This document shows, piece after piece, positions 32,856 through 41,453 of a DNA stretch of 64,000 nt. Under the pieces are notes generated by a model that did no database searches, was not told where the DNA came from, and saw only the letters and a program-made list of their open reading frames with translations. This DNA is from Fidelibacterota bacterium (GTDB lineage Bacteria; Fidelibacterota; UBA8477; JABMPR01), in NCBI GenBank assembly GCA_016784025.1, contig JADHVL010000010.1, positions 1 to 64,000 of the forward strand. The letters are read 5' to 3'. A program made the translations under genes and the position numbers. Numbering within the stretch: position 1 is the first letter of the stretch; every line of letters begins with the position of its first letter.

Positions 32856-32935
32856 CGTCATTGCGAGGAGCGAAGGGACGAAGCAATCTCAGTTTCAAGA
32901 TCGCCGCACTCTTTTCAATCGCTCGCGAAGACAAA
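32856..32935. repeat. Dispersed CATTGCGAGGAGCGAAGG-type repeat
   Basis: CGTCATTGCGAGGAGCGAAG begins at 32856 and continues with GACGAAGCAATCTC; the right half (GATCGCCGCACTC ... CGCTCGCGAAGAC) is a degenerate inverted counterpart. This repeat family is widespread in intergenic regions of unrelated bacteria. Here it separates the first BMC-P gene from the aldehyde dehydrogenase gene. Confidence 0.65.
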
Positions 32936-32962
32936 TGAAAATGTAGGTATCGGAGGTAGGAC

Positions 32963-34417
32963 ATGTCAAAATTGACAGATAGTCAAGTTGACCTCATAGC
33001 AACCAAGGTAGCCTCGCTACTAAACCCAAGTCAAAGCCCGGATGTCGTGCAGGCACCTATGGTTCCGGATCTGGGTCAGACTGGCCAGACCCATTATGGT
33101 GTCTTTACCACAGTAGATGGTGCAGTGAAGGCCACCCGGGTGGCTTATGAATCCCTGAACAAGCTGACTCTGGAGCAAAGAGTCACCATCATTGATAGTA
33201 TCCGGGCCAAAATGCGGATTCATGGTGAAGAACTGGCTCGTAAAGCCTACGAGGAAACCGGCATGGGTCGTTTTGAGGACAAAATTCTCAAGAACCAGCT
33301 GGTCACTGAAAAAACTGAAGGACCTGAAGCCTTGACACCAAATGCTTTGTCCGGTGATCGGGGTCTGACTTTGACAGAATGGGCTCCCTACGGGGTCATC
33401 GGTTCAATCACACCAAGTACCAACCCTACATCCACAATTATCTGTAATACCATTGGTATGCTGGCTGCTGGAAATGGCGTGGTCTTCAATGTTCACCCCA
33501 TGGCCAAAGAAACCAGTATTCTCAATGTTGAACTCCTCAATGAGGCTATCATTGAAGCAGGTGGACCACCAAACCTGGTGACCACAGTAGCATCGCCAAC
33601 GATTAAGAGCGCCAATGAACTCATGCATCACAAAGGTGTGGATCTGCTTGTAGTAACCGGTGGAGAGGCGGTGGTTAAGGCCGCCATGTCCAGCGGTAAG
33701 CGGGCGCTTTGCGCAGGACCCGGCAATCCTCCCGTGGTTGTGGATGAAACCGCCAATATTGAACAGGCTGCCGCAGATATTGTCCGTGGTGCCGGTATGG
33801 ACAATGGTATCATCTGTGTTCTGGAGAAGGAAGTCTTTGTGGTTGAGTCTGTAGCAGATCAACTCCTGGCTGCCTTTCCACGTCATTGTGCTGTTGTACT
33901 AAAGTCTCATGAAGTCAATCAGCTGGAAAAGGTGATCTTCGAGAAGACCAATGGCATGCGCAAACCCGGTGTCATGAACAAAGAGATGATCGGCAAAGAT
34001 ATTCAATACATTCTTTCCAAGATTGGCATGCAAGTCGCCGATGATATCCGTATCGCTATCATGCCTGTTTCTGTAGGTCATCCCTTGATCTGGACTGAGC
34101 AGCTTATGCCTGTGCTGCCGTTGGCAAGAGTGCCCAATGTGGACCAGGCTATTGACTTGGCCAAAGCAGCTGAACATAATTTTCGTCATACCGCTGTCAT
34201 CCATTCACAAAACATCAATAGCTTGAGTCGTATGGCCCGGGTGATGGGTTGTAGCATATTTGTTAAAAATGGTCCCACCCTGGCTGGTTTAGGCTATGGC
34301 GGTGAGGGCTATACTTCTTTTTCAATCGCCAGTCCCACTGGAGATGGACTCACAGGACCTCATTCCTTTGTCCGTCCCATCCGTTGCGTTCTGGTTGACA
34401 ACTTCAGGATCGTCTAA
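32963..34417 (+). CDS. CoA-acylating aldehyde dehydrogenase of the BMC (PduP/EutE-like)
   Basis: 484 residues, usual length. Residues 3-19 (KLTDSQVDLIATKVASL) form an amphipathic helix followed by a Pro/Gln-rich linker, as in BMC encapsulation peptides. The dehydrogenase core follows: GVIGSITPSTNPTSTIIC in the cofactor region, VVTGGEAVVKAAMSSGKRAL and GPGNPPVVVDETANIE. Cys285 in DNGIICVLEKEV is the catalytic thiol. The enzyme would convert acetaldehyde and CoA to acetyl-CoA with reduction of NAD. Acetaldehyde is the DeoC product, so the two enzymes form a two-step pathway inside the shell. Stop and next start overlap (TAATGA). Confidence 0.95.
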   Translation: MSKLTDSQVDLIATKVASLLNPSQSPDVVQAPMVPDLGQTGQTHYGVFTTVDGAVKATRVAYESLNKLTLEQRVTIIDSIRAKMRIHGEELARKAYEETGMGRFEDKILKNQLVTEKTEGPEALTPNALSGDRGLTLTEWAPYGVIGSITPSTNPTSTIICNTIGMLAAGNGVVFNVHPMAKETSILNVELLNEAIIEAGGPPNLVTTVASPTIKSANELMHHKGVDLLVVTGGEAVVKAAMSSGKRALCAGPGNPPVVVDETANIEQAAADIVRGAGMDNGIICVLEKEVFVVESVADQLLAAFPRHCAVVLKSHEVNQLEKVIFEKTNGMRKPGVMNKEMIGKDIQYILSKIGMQVADDIRIAIMPVSVGHPLIWTEQLMPVLPLARVPNVDQAIDLAKAAEHNFRHTAVIHSQNINSLSRMARVMGCSIFVKNGPTLAGLGYGGEGYTSFSIASPTGDGLTGPHSFVRPIRCVLVDNFRIV

Positions 34418-35022
34418 TGAAAGCACAAGACGCACTGGCTCTCATCGAGCTCGATAGTATTCCAGCCGGTATTCTCACTGCAGATGCCATGCTCAAAGAG
34501 GCTCCCGTCGCAGTATTGAAGTCTGGTACGGTTCATAATGGTAAATATCTCATTCTCGTTGGTGGCAGTGTTGCCGCTGTGGGAATGGCTTTTGCCAAAG
34601 GTATGAGCCGAGGTCAGGATCATCTGCTTGATGCTGTATTTCTGCCGGATATCCACGAAAGCGTTTACCTCGCCTGTTTAGGCAAGAGAATGACCTGCGG
34701 GTCGGAAGCTTTGTCGGTGATGGAAGTGTCTACAGTGGCTGCCATTCTCCAAAGTTCTGATGCTGCCATGAAGGGCGCCGAAGTTGAATTGGTTGAATTA
34801 CGACTGGCTGATGATCTCGGTGGTAAATCTATTGCCATCTATGCTGGCAAAGTGGAAGATGTGGAAATGGCCATCAATATCTCTGAGAAAACAGTCGAGA
34901 ATCCTGAAAAGATCCTATCCCAGAGTATTATTCCCCATGTTGATCCCGAATTAGCCAAACAGATCAATGTCTCCACCTATTTTTCAAAATCTGATCTGTC
35001 AAAATTATCAGGAGCTGAGTAG
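34417..35022 (+). CDS. BMC-T shell protein, PduT-like, tandem BMC domains
   Basis: 201 residues with two BMC domains: ALALIELDSIPAGILTADAMLKEAPVAVL, and after about residue 98 ALSVMEVSTVAAILQSSDAAMKGAEVELVEL. The arrangement and the segment VLPxIHxSV (here FLPDIHESVYLA) match PduT. In PduT a pore cysteine (TICPGKF) ligates a 4Fe-4S cluster. Here the segment is TVHNGKY, so His40 replaces the Cys and a PduT-type cluster is not expected unless the ligand differs. It would form a trimer with a specialised pore. The start overlaps the aldehyde dehydrogenase stop by one base and the stop overlaps the next start, so the three are tightly coupled. Confidence 0.9.
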   Translation: MKAQDALALIELDSIPAGILTADAMLKEAPVAVLKSGTVHNGKYLILVGGSVAAVGMAFAKGMSRGQDHLLDAVFLPDIHESVYLACLGKRMTCGSEALSVMEVSTVAAILQSSDAAMKGAEVELVELRLADDLGGKSIAIYAGKVEDVEMAINISEKTVENPEKILSQSIIPHVDPELAKQINVSTYFSKSDLSKLSGAE

Positions 35023-35300
35023 TGCTTCTGGGAAAAATCATTGGAACCTTAACGCCAGCCACGATCTATGATGGCCTGGAGGGAGTCCCCATGCTCATGG
35101 TGCAACCTCTTGATAAACATCAGATCCCTGAAGGTGAACCCATGGTTGCTGCGGATCCCACCAGAATGTGTGGTCCTGGAGAGTTGATCTATTATGAAAG
35201 CTCCCGGGAAGCCGCCTTGCTGTGCGATCCCTGGTTTGTCCCCGTTGATCACGCTGTGGTCGGCATTGTGGATGACATTCAGGTAGTGAAAGATGTATAA
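35022..35300 (+). CDS. BMC-P pentameric vertex protein (EutN/CcmL family), copy 2
   Basis: 92 residues from GTG 35022, which overlaps the TAG stop of the preceding gene. MLLGKIIGTLTPATIYDGLEGVPMLMVQPLD is the EutN/CcmL opening, then CGPGELIYYESSREAALL and AVVGIVDDIQVVKD close the fold. The middle insertion with MVAADPTRMCG is slightly different from the other copies. It is tightly coupled to the PduT-like gene. Confidence 0.93.
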   Translation: MLLGKIIGTLTPATIYDGLEGVPMLMVQPLDKHQIPEGEPMVAADPTRMCGPGELIYYESSREAALLCDPWFVPVDHAVVGIVDDIQVVKDV

Positions 35301-35360
35301 TACTAGTCATTTACGTATGGATATATCCAGCAGTCGTTCAAGGCAAACCAAGTCATACAG

Positions 35361-35449
35361 AAACCTGTTTTCGCGAAGCCAAACAGGTTTAGGCATTTGG
35401 ACAAGCAAAAGCAATTTAGCCGTCGCTTCACTCCGTCGGAAATTGCTTT
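35361..35449. repeat. Two perfect 10-bp-stem hairpins in the BMC operon
   Basis: Stem 1: AAACCTGTTT (35361-35370) with AAACAGGTTT (35381-35390), loop of 10. Stem 2: AAAGCAATTT (35408-35417) with AAATTGCTTT (35440-35449), loop of 22 that contains GTCGCTTCACTCCGTCGG. They fill the 244-base gap between BMC-P copies 2 and 3. They could be REP-type repeats or message-processing and stability signals. Confidence 0.6.
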
Positions 35450-35544
35450 TCAGGGTAGTACGATGAATAGTTATGCCTGTAGTGAAGATCTGTGGCTAAA
35501 AGGAATTAAGCAATGCAACGAAATCACAGCAAAAGTACTATATC

Positions 35545-35814
35545 ATGATTCTAGGTAAAGTCTGCGGAACCATTCACTCCACTATCAATCACGAATTCTA
35601 CGATAGCAAACGCCTGTTGGTTGTGGACAAACTGGATGCCTACCTGAAACCCACAGGTAAATATCTCATCTGTATCGACTGGGTAGATGCCGGTGTAGGA
35701 GAAACCGTCCTCATGCTGGATGAAGGCAATGGAGCCCGACAAGTAGTGGGTGAATCCAATGCTCCCCTTCGCTCGGTTATCGTTGGGATTGTGGACGACG
35801 TACACCTATCATAG
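35545..35814 (+). CDS. BMC-P pentameric vertex protein (EutN/CcmL family), copy 3
   Basis: 89 residues. MILGKVCGTIHSTINHEFYDSKRLLVVDKLD opens the EutN/CcmL domain, then WVDAGVGETVLMLDEGNGAR and SVIVGIVDDVHLS. It is the last gene of the BMC locus, separated from copy 2 by two hairpins. Three divergent BMC-P genes in one locus are common in large metabolosomes; their separate roles are unknown. Confidence 0.93.
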   Translation: MILGKVCGTIHSTINHEFYDSKRLLVVDKLDAYLKPTGKYLICIDWVDAGVGETVLMLDEGNGARQVVGESNAPLRSVIVGIVDDVHLS

Positions 35815-35820
35815 TATCAC

Positions 35821-35838
35821 ACCGCATTTCAATGCGGT
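35821..35838. terminator. Hairpin at the end of the BMC operon
   Basis: ACCGCATT (35821-35828) and AATGCGGT (35831-35838) form an 8-bp stem with a 2-base loop 6 bases after the last shell gene. There is no T-run, so termination is possible but unproven; it may also be a REP-like element. Confidence 0.45.
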
Positions 35839-35930
35839 ATTAGCAAGTCACTCAAAACTCATAAATCAACTTGGTGAAACACCTCTCGCGGTCTATCCTG
35901 CGACGACAATAACTAGATGGGACATACGAC

Positions 35931-37346
35931 ATGAATGATGCAGAACAAAGAGTTGTAAAAAAGGGTGACAGTATTGAGTTGGAAATTGAAAGTCTGGCCT
36001 TCGGTGGTAAGGGTGTGGCTAAGGTAGACGGACTCGCCATCTTTGTCGAACGTACCATTCCTGGGCAGAAAGTCCTGGCTCGTATTGTTAAAAAGAAAAA
36101 GAGCTTTGCTGAGGCTTATCCGCTGGAAATATTGAAAAAAGCCCCCAACGAGATTGAAGCAAAATGTCCGGCCTTTGGCACCTGTGGTGGGTGTCGGCTT
36201 CAGAACCTGAAATATGATGATCAGCTCCTGGAAAAGACCCGCCAGGTCCGCGATCTGGTCCAGCGTGTGGGCGGCTTTGCCGATTTTGAAGTGCCCACGG
36301 CATTACCTTCACCCACAGCCTTCCACTATCGCAACAAAATGGAATTCACATTTACACCAAGCCCCTGGCGCAATCACCCCGATGATGAAGACGAACCCTT
36401 AGGTCTGGGTCAGCATATCCCTGGGCGCTTTGATAAGATCGTCCATATCGAAACCTGCTATCTCCAAAAACCCATCATGAATGAGATTATGAATTTTGTA
36501 TTCGCTTTTGCAAAGGAGCATGGCTGGGAAGGCTACAATAATAGAACTCATGAGGGCTGGGCACGTAACCTGGTGCTGCGTTATGGTGAGCACACTGATG
36601 AGATCATGGTTAATCTGGTTACCAAGACCTATGAAAAAGAACATATGAAGGTTTTCACGAAAGCCATCATGTCCCAATTTCCACAGATTACCACCCTTAT
36701 TAACAGTATTACCGCGCGTTTATCTGATGTTGCAGTGGGTGAAACTGAAGTTTTCCTCCACGGCCCTGGACATATAAGCGATCGATTGGGTGAGTCTGAT
36801 TTTGAAATTTCCGCCAACTCCTTTTTCCAGACCAACACCCTTCAAGCCGAAGTGCTTTATGGCGAGGCTTTAAAAGGCACGGACCTGAAAGGTGGAGAAG
36901 TGGTCTATGATCTGTATTGTGGCACTGGAACCATTGCCCTCTTCCTGGCCAAGCAGGCCAAAAAAGTGTATGGTTTTGAGCTGATTGCCAGCTCTGTAAA
37001 GAATGCCCGCAGAAACGCGAAGGCCCAAGGGTTTGAAAATGTGGAATTTATTCTGGGGGATCTCAAAGATGTCCTCTCACAGAATGTGGACCGCATTGAA
37101 CCAGCAGATGTGATTGTGGTAGATCCGCCCCGTGCTGGTTTGCACCAGAATGTTGTAGATGATATCCTGAAAGTCGGACCCCAGAAGCTAGTGTATGTAT
37201 CCTGTAATCCTTCAACCCTGGCCAGAGATTTAAAACTATTTTGCGAGACAGACTATGAACTGGTCAGTGTCCAACCTGTGGATATGTTTCCCCATACCAC
37301 CCACATCGAAACCGTAGCCCAGATGGTGAAGAAAGCCACAGCCTAA
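35931..37346 (+). CDS. rlmD: 23S rRNA (uracil-5-)-methyltransferase, RlmD/RumA type
   Basis: 471 residues. An N-terminal TRAM domain (about 10-65: ESLAFGGKGVAKVDGLAIFVERTIPGQKV) precedes an iron-sulfur region with CPAFGTCGGC and a later Cys in ETCYLQ, giving the four cluster ligands. The methyltransferase core has ANSFFQTNT, DLYCGTGTIALFLA for SAM, VDPPRAGL, and the catalytic VSCNPSTLARD. It methylates uridines in 23S rRNA (U1939 or U747 in E. coli; which one cannot be said). It is not metabolically connected to the BMC genes and has no close neighbour in its operon except the GH3 gene 22 bases later. Confidence 0.9.
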   Translation: MNDAEQRVVKKGDSIELEIESLAFGGKGVAKVDGLAIFVERTIPGQKVLARIVKKKKSFAEAYPLEILKKAPNEIEAKCPAFGTCGGCRLQNLKYDDQLLEKTRQVRDLVQRVGGFADFEVPTALPSPTAFHYRNKMEFTFTPSPWRNHPDDEDEPLGLGQHIPGRFDKIVHIETCYLQKPIMNEIMNFVFAFAKEHGWEGYNNRTHEGWARNLVLRYGEHTDEIMVNLVTKTYEKEHMKVFTKAIMSQFPQITTLINSITARLSDVAVGETEVFLHGPGHISDRLGESDFEISANSFFQTNTLQAEVLYGEALKGTDLKGGEVVYDLYCGTGTIALFLAKQAKKVYGFELIASSVKNARRNAKAQGFENVEFILGDLKDVLSQNVDRIEPADVIVVDPPRAGLHQNVVDDILKVGPQKLVYVSCNPSTLARDLKLFCETDYELVSVQPVDMFPHTTHIETVAQMVKKATA

Positions 37347-37368
37347 AACCTTCCAGGAGATAATTCAG

Positions 37369-39534
37369 ATGAGAAGATTCATTGCTGCACTGCTGGTCCT
37401 TTTTATTGGGGCTCAAGTCACTGCAAATGATATGGATGTCAACATAGAGGACATCCTGAAGCAGTTAACCCTGGATGAAAAAATCGCCATGACCCACGCC
37501 CAGTCAAAGTTCAGTTCGCCTGGCGTGCCTCGTCTAGGAATTCCTGAGATTTGGATGTCTGATGGTCCCCATGGTGTGAGAGAAGAAATTAGCTGGGATA
37601 GTTGGTCCCCGGCTGAATGGACAAATGATTCCATCACCGCCTTTCCGGCTTTGACCAGTCTTGCCGCCACCTTTAATCCAGAGCTTGCTGGACAATATGG
37701 AGTAGCTCTCGGAGAGGAAGCGCGCTATCGCAAAAAGCACATCTTGCTTGGTCCCGGTGTCAATATTTATCGCACCCCCCTCAATGGTCGCAACTTTGAA
37801 TACATGGGAGAAGATCCCTTTTTAGCCTCCACAATGGTTGTTCCCTATATAAAGGGCATTCAGCAAAATGGTGTGTCGGCCTGCCTGAAGCACTATGCCC
37901 TGAACAATCAGGAGCAATGGCGGGGACACATCAACGTGGAGGTAAGTGATCGTGCACTACATGAAATTTATCTCCCAGCATACAAGGCTGCTGTGACCGA
38001 AGCCGGTGTCTGGTCTGTCATGGGTGCCTACAACCAATTTCGCGGGCAACACACCACCCATCATGAACATCTCATCAATGATATACTCAAAGGTGAATGG
38101 GGTTTTGATGGGGTCCTGGTTTCCGACTGGGGTTCAGCCCACGACACAAAAGAAGCCGCCCTATATGGTCTGGATATTGAGATGGGTACTGGTACAGATG
38201 GCTTGACAACTTCAAGCGAAAATGCCTACGACTATTACTTCCTAGCCAAACCCTTTCGTGAAATGATTCAAAACGGCGAGCTGGATGAGGACATCCTGAA
38301 CGATAAAGTCCGGCGCATCTTACGCCTGATGTTTCGGACCAATATGCGTCCTGATAGACCTCTCGGCAGAATGAACAATCCAGAACATCTCGAAGTGGCG
38401 CGCAAAGTTGCCGGAGAAGGAATCGTTCTGCTGAAAAATGAAAGGTCGTTTTTCCCCATCAATCCAGATAAGAAAATGATCATCGCTGTCATCGGTGAAA
38501 ATGCCACCCGCCCTATGACGCCTGGTGGTGGCTCTTCAGCCTTAAAGCCCAAAAATGAAATTTCTCCCTTGCAGGGTTTGCAGGAAAGATTTAGCAAGGC
38601 AACCATCCTCCACTCCCTGGGATATGCCGCAGGTCCTTCTCAATACGGTCGAGTGATTCCATCAACCATGGATGCAGACTCCCTGCAAAAAGCTGCGGTC
38701 AAAATCGCTGCGAAAGCTGACATTGTGCTTTTCTTTGGTGGGCTGAATAAGAATCATGGTCAGGATTGCGAGGGTGGTGATCGTCAGGATATGATCCTGG
38801 ATTTTGGACAGAATGAGCTCTTGAAAAAATTGATCAAAGCCAACAAGAACATAGGTGTGATTCTAGTGAGTGGTAATGCTGTTGAGATGCCCTGGTTGCC
38901 CAAAGTTAAGGGTTTGATCCAGGCCTGGTATCTGGGTAGCGAAGCAGGTCATGCTATCGCAGATGTTATTAGTGGCGATGTGAATCCTTCAGGAAAACTA
39001 CCCTTCTCATTTCCGGCCAAACTGAGTGACAACGCAGCTCATTCTTTTGGTGAGGTTTCCTATCCTGGGGATGGTAAAATCCAGTATTATAAAGAGGATA
39101 TTTTGGTGGGGTATCGCTGGCATGATACTCAGAATATTAAACCCCTCTTTGCCTTTGGATATGGAATGTCCTATACCTCTTTTAAGCTTTCCAGCATAAA
39201 GACAGACAAAAAATCCTACGGAGCAGGTGAAATCATAAACATCTCCTGCAAAGTTTCCAATACGGGTGAAACTGATGGATCAGAAGTGATTCAGATCTAT
39301 GTGGGGAAGCCGAAGTCAAATGTGAAACGGGCAGCAAAGGAGCTTAAGGCTTTCCAGAAGGTTCATTTAGTCAAGGGCAAAAATGCATCAGTCGACTTGT
39401 CAATAGCTGTAGACGATCTGGCTTTTTATGATGAATCAATCTCTGGCTGGAACCTGGAAAAAGGTGACTACCTGATTTATGTGGGAACTGCTTCCAACAA
39501 GATTTCTAAAAAAGTGAAGATCAGCATCAACTGA
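37369..39534 (+). CDS. Glycoside hydrolase family 3 beta-glucosidase, exported
   Basis: 721 residues with signal peptide (1-19, QVTAN). The N-terminal GH3 barrel shows RLGIPEIWMSDGPHGVR, LLGPGVNIYRTPLNGRNFEYMGEDP, ACLKHYALNNQE and VLVSDWGSAHD, with the nucleophile Asp253. The C-terminal alpha/beta domain follows, with GEGIVLLKNE and NPSGKLPFSFP. A fibronectin-III-like domain ends the protein (about 620-721). It should cleave beta-glucosides or related oligosaccharides in the periplasm or at the outer membrane. It is followed by an ADP-ribosylglycohydrolase-like lipoprotein 34 bases downstream, perhaps a carbohydrate pair. Confidence 0.92.
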   Translation: MRRFIAALLVLFIGAQVTANDMDVNIEDILKQLTLDEKIAMTHAQSKFSSPGVPRLGIPEIWMSDGPHGVREEISWDSWSPAEWTNDSITAFPALTSLAATFNPELAGQYGVALGEEARYRKKHILLGPGVNIYRTPLNGRNFEYMGEDPFLASTMVVPYIKGIQQNGVSACLKHYALNNQEQWRGHINVEVSDRALHEIYLPAYKAAVTEAGVWSVMGAYNQFRGQHTTHHEHLINDILKGEWGFDGVLVSDWGSAHDTKEAALYGLDIEMGTGTDGLTTSSENAYDYYFLAKPFREMIQNGELDEDILNDKVRRILRLMFRTNMRPDRPLGRMNNPEHLEVARKVAGEGIVLLKNERSFFPINPDKKMIIAVIGENATRPMTPGGGSSALKPKNEISPLQGLQERFSKATILHSLGYAAGPSQYGRVIPSTMDADSLQKAAVKIAAKADIVLFFGGLNKNHGQDCEGGDRQDMILDFGQNELLKKLIKANKNIGVILVSGNAVEMPWLPKVKGLIQAWYLGSEAGHAIADVISGDVNPSGKLPFSFPAKLSDNAAHSFGEVSYPGDGKIQYYKEDILVGYRWHDTQNIKPLFAFGYGMSYTSFKLSSIKTDKKSYGAGEIINISCKVSNTGETDGSEVIQIYVGKPKSNVKRAAKELKAFQKVHLVKGKNASVDLSIAVDDLAFYDESISGWNLEKGDYLIYVGTASNKISKKVKISIN

Positions 39535-39568
39535 GCATCTGCTAATTTGAACATGGGGATATGATGCC

Positions 39569-40948
39569 ATGAAATGGCAATACACACATCAACTATTAAT
39601 CGGCCTGTTATTCTCATCCTCTCTGGCCATCCTGGGTTGTACCACGTCAGAGCAAAATGTTAAAACCGACGGGATGCAGGATTCAACGTCGAATTATGAC
39701 AGCTATAAACCCGACCCCTCTGATCTGGTAATTTCCAGAGCTAACTATGTGGACAAACTGCAGGGTTTCTGGCTGGGACAGTGTATTGCCAACTGGACCG
39801 GTCTCATCACCGAAATGGACAAAATTGGCAGCATCGGCGAGTTTGATACCGGTCCATTTTATACGCGAGACGATTGGGGTAAACCAGATCAGCCTAACAT
39901 CTGGAGTCAGGGTAAACCCAGTGATATCTCTCCAACCATAGATTTTGTACTACGAGACGAAAACGAAGTCTGGGGGGCCGATGATGATACAGACATTGAG
40001 TATATGTATCAGCACCTGCTCTATACCCATAAGACCAGCATTTTATCAGCTCAACAGATTCGAGAGGGTTGGTTAAGGCATATTCGTCCCGAAGAAGAGA
40101 ATTACCTCTGGGGGTCAAATCAGCAGGCCTTTGATCTCATGCGTGAAGGCATACTCTCGCCTGAGACAAGTGATCCTGAAAAGAACCCTCATTATGAAAT
40201 GATAGATGCCCAATTGACGACCGAAATCTTTGGTTTGTTTGCCCCAGCACGCCCAGATCTAGCCATAAAGATGGCCAGTTTGCCCATCCGCACTACAGCT
40301 CAACAAAATGCAGCCTGGATATCTGAATTTTATGTTAGGATGCATTCACTGGCATCACTGGTGGATGATAGTTTGCCAATGAAAGCGCAAATCATGTGGA
40401 TGGCAGACCAAGCCAGTGAAGCAATACCAGAAGACTCGTATGCTTCACATATGTATGGTTATGTCAGGAGTAAACATGAGTCTGGGATTCCCTGGGAGCA
40501 GACCAGAGACTCCATCTATGTACGATACCAGCTGGAGGAGAAAGATGGCTATGACATCACTTCTCAAAACGTTTACTGCAATGGTTGTTTTGCTGCAGGG
40601 ATTAATTTTGCAGCTAGCCTGGTAAGCCTGTTTTATGGCGAAGGCGATATAAGAGAAACAATAAAAACCGGTGTTCTCACAGGTTGGGATGCTGACAACC
40701 CCACGGCGACCTGGGGCGGTTTATTGGGCTTTATGAAAGGGAGAGAAGCTGTAGAAAGCGCATTTGGCCAAAGGCTTTCATCCCAGTTCAACATCCACCG
40801 GACCAGACAAAACTTCCCCAATAATGGTCTGGACACCTTTGAAAATATGGCCAAAACTGGTCTCTCTATTGTTGATCGAGTGGTTCAGAAGGAAATGGGT
40901 GGTGCTGTGAACCTTCAAGATGATGTCTGGTACATCTCCCAACCATAA
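39569..40948 (+). CDS. ADP-ribosylglycohydrolase-fold lipoprotein
   Basis: 459 residues. The signal peptide ends in lipobox LAILGC (Cys24). The ADP-ribosylglycohydrolase fold is indicated by GFWLGQCIANWTG at the start, the metal motif GADDDTDIEYMYQHLL and, near the C-terminus, GWDADNPTATWGGLLG with the second Asp set. Cytoplasmic family members remove ADP-ribose from proteins. A lipid-anchored exported member next to a glucosidase more likely acts on a sugar-like substrate. Similar exported proteins occur in polysaccharide loci of Bacteroidota. The substrate is unknown. Confidence 0.8.
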   Translation: MKWQYTHQLLIGLLFSSSLAILGCTTSEQNVKTDGMQDSTSNYDSYKPDPSDLVISRANYVDKLQGFWLGQCIANWTGLITEMDKIGSIGEFDTGPFYTRDDWGKPDQPNIWSQGKPSDISPTIDFVLRDENEVWGADDDTDIEYMYQHLLYTHKTSILSAQQIREGWLRHIRPEEENYLWGSNQQAFDLMREGILSPETSDPEKNPHYEMIDAQLTTEIFGLFAPARPDLAIKMASLPIRTTAQQNAAWISEFYVRMHSLASLVDDSLPMKAQIMWMADQASEAIPEDSYASHMYGYVRSKHESGIPWEQTRDSIYVRYQLEEKDGYDITSQNVYCNGCFAAGINFAASLVSLFYGEGDIRETIKTGVLTGWDADNPTATWGGLLGFMKGREAVESAFGQRLSSQFNIHRTRQNFPNNGLDTFENMAKTGLSIVDRVVQKEMGGAVNLQDDVWYISQP

Positions 40949-41453
40949 ACAATCCCTGGACATTGAGTTTATCGAAACGTCTGGAATCTTCAACCATGCC
41001 TGCCTCAGCCTTCGCTTTCAGCTACGTCTAGACAAGCAGAATTAGCGGCTGGAGTAACTCAGGACATTGAGGCCCTCGAAATGTCCGATCAATAACTATC
41101 ACCTCCAGCTTCCATAAACCCACCTTCCACAAATACTTGCTACGGCGGACAGGCTCAACCTCCGACGATGAGCCTGGACACTAAGCTGCTTTTCAGATGC
41201 TTCTAAAACAAAAAAGGTGGCCGACTCACCAGTCGCTCACACTTTAAAGCTATCTTAAATAATTATGTACGTAGAATATTATCTTATGACTGGCAACTCG
41301 TAACAGGCAGCCTCATACCAATCATTTCCTGCCGTTTCACGGATCTGTGGAATCACATCATTTCGTAGCTCTAGCTTTATATCACCTTTTTAAGGTCATA
41401 TAACAAAATTTCATTAAATTCGTGTGAAGAATTCCAGAGCCAGGGGGAAACCA
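40949..41453. other. 505-bp intergenic region with GGACATT-type repeats
   Basis: Two copies of the GGACATT-N11-AATGTCC family lie at 40958-40983 (degenerate) and 41062-41086 (exact arms). A further inverted repeat, CAGGCTCA with TGAGCCTG, is near 41148-41175. I see no ORF worth naming. The last 50 bases carry AGGGGGAAA at 41442-41450, the ribosome-binding site of the next gene. Confidence 0.5.

Noticed and set aside
32467-32964. 165-codon minus-strand frame across BMC-P copy 1 and the following repeat
   Set aside because: It is antisense to a clear shell-protein gene and to a dispersed repeat; the composition is not protein-like.
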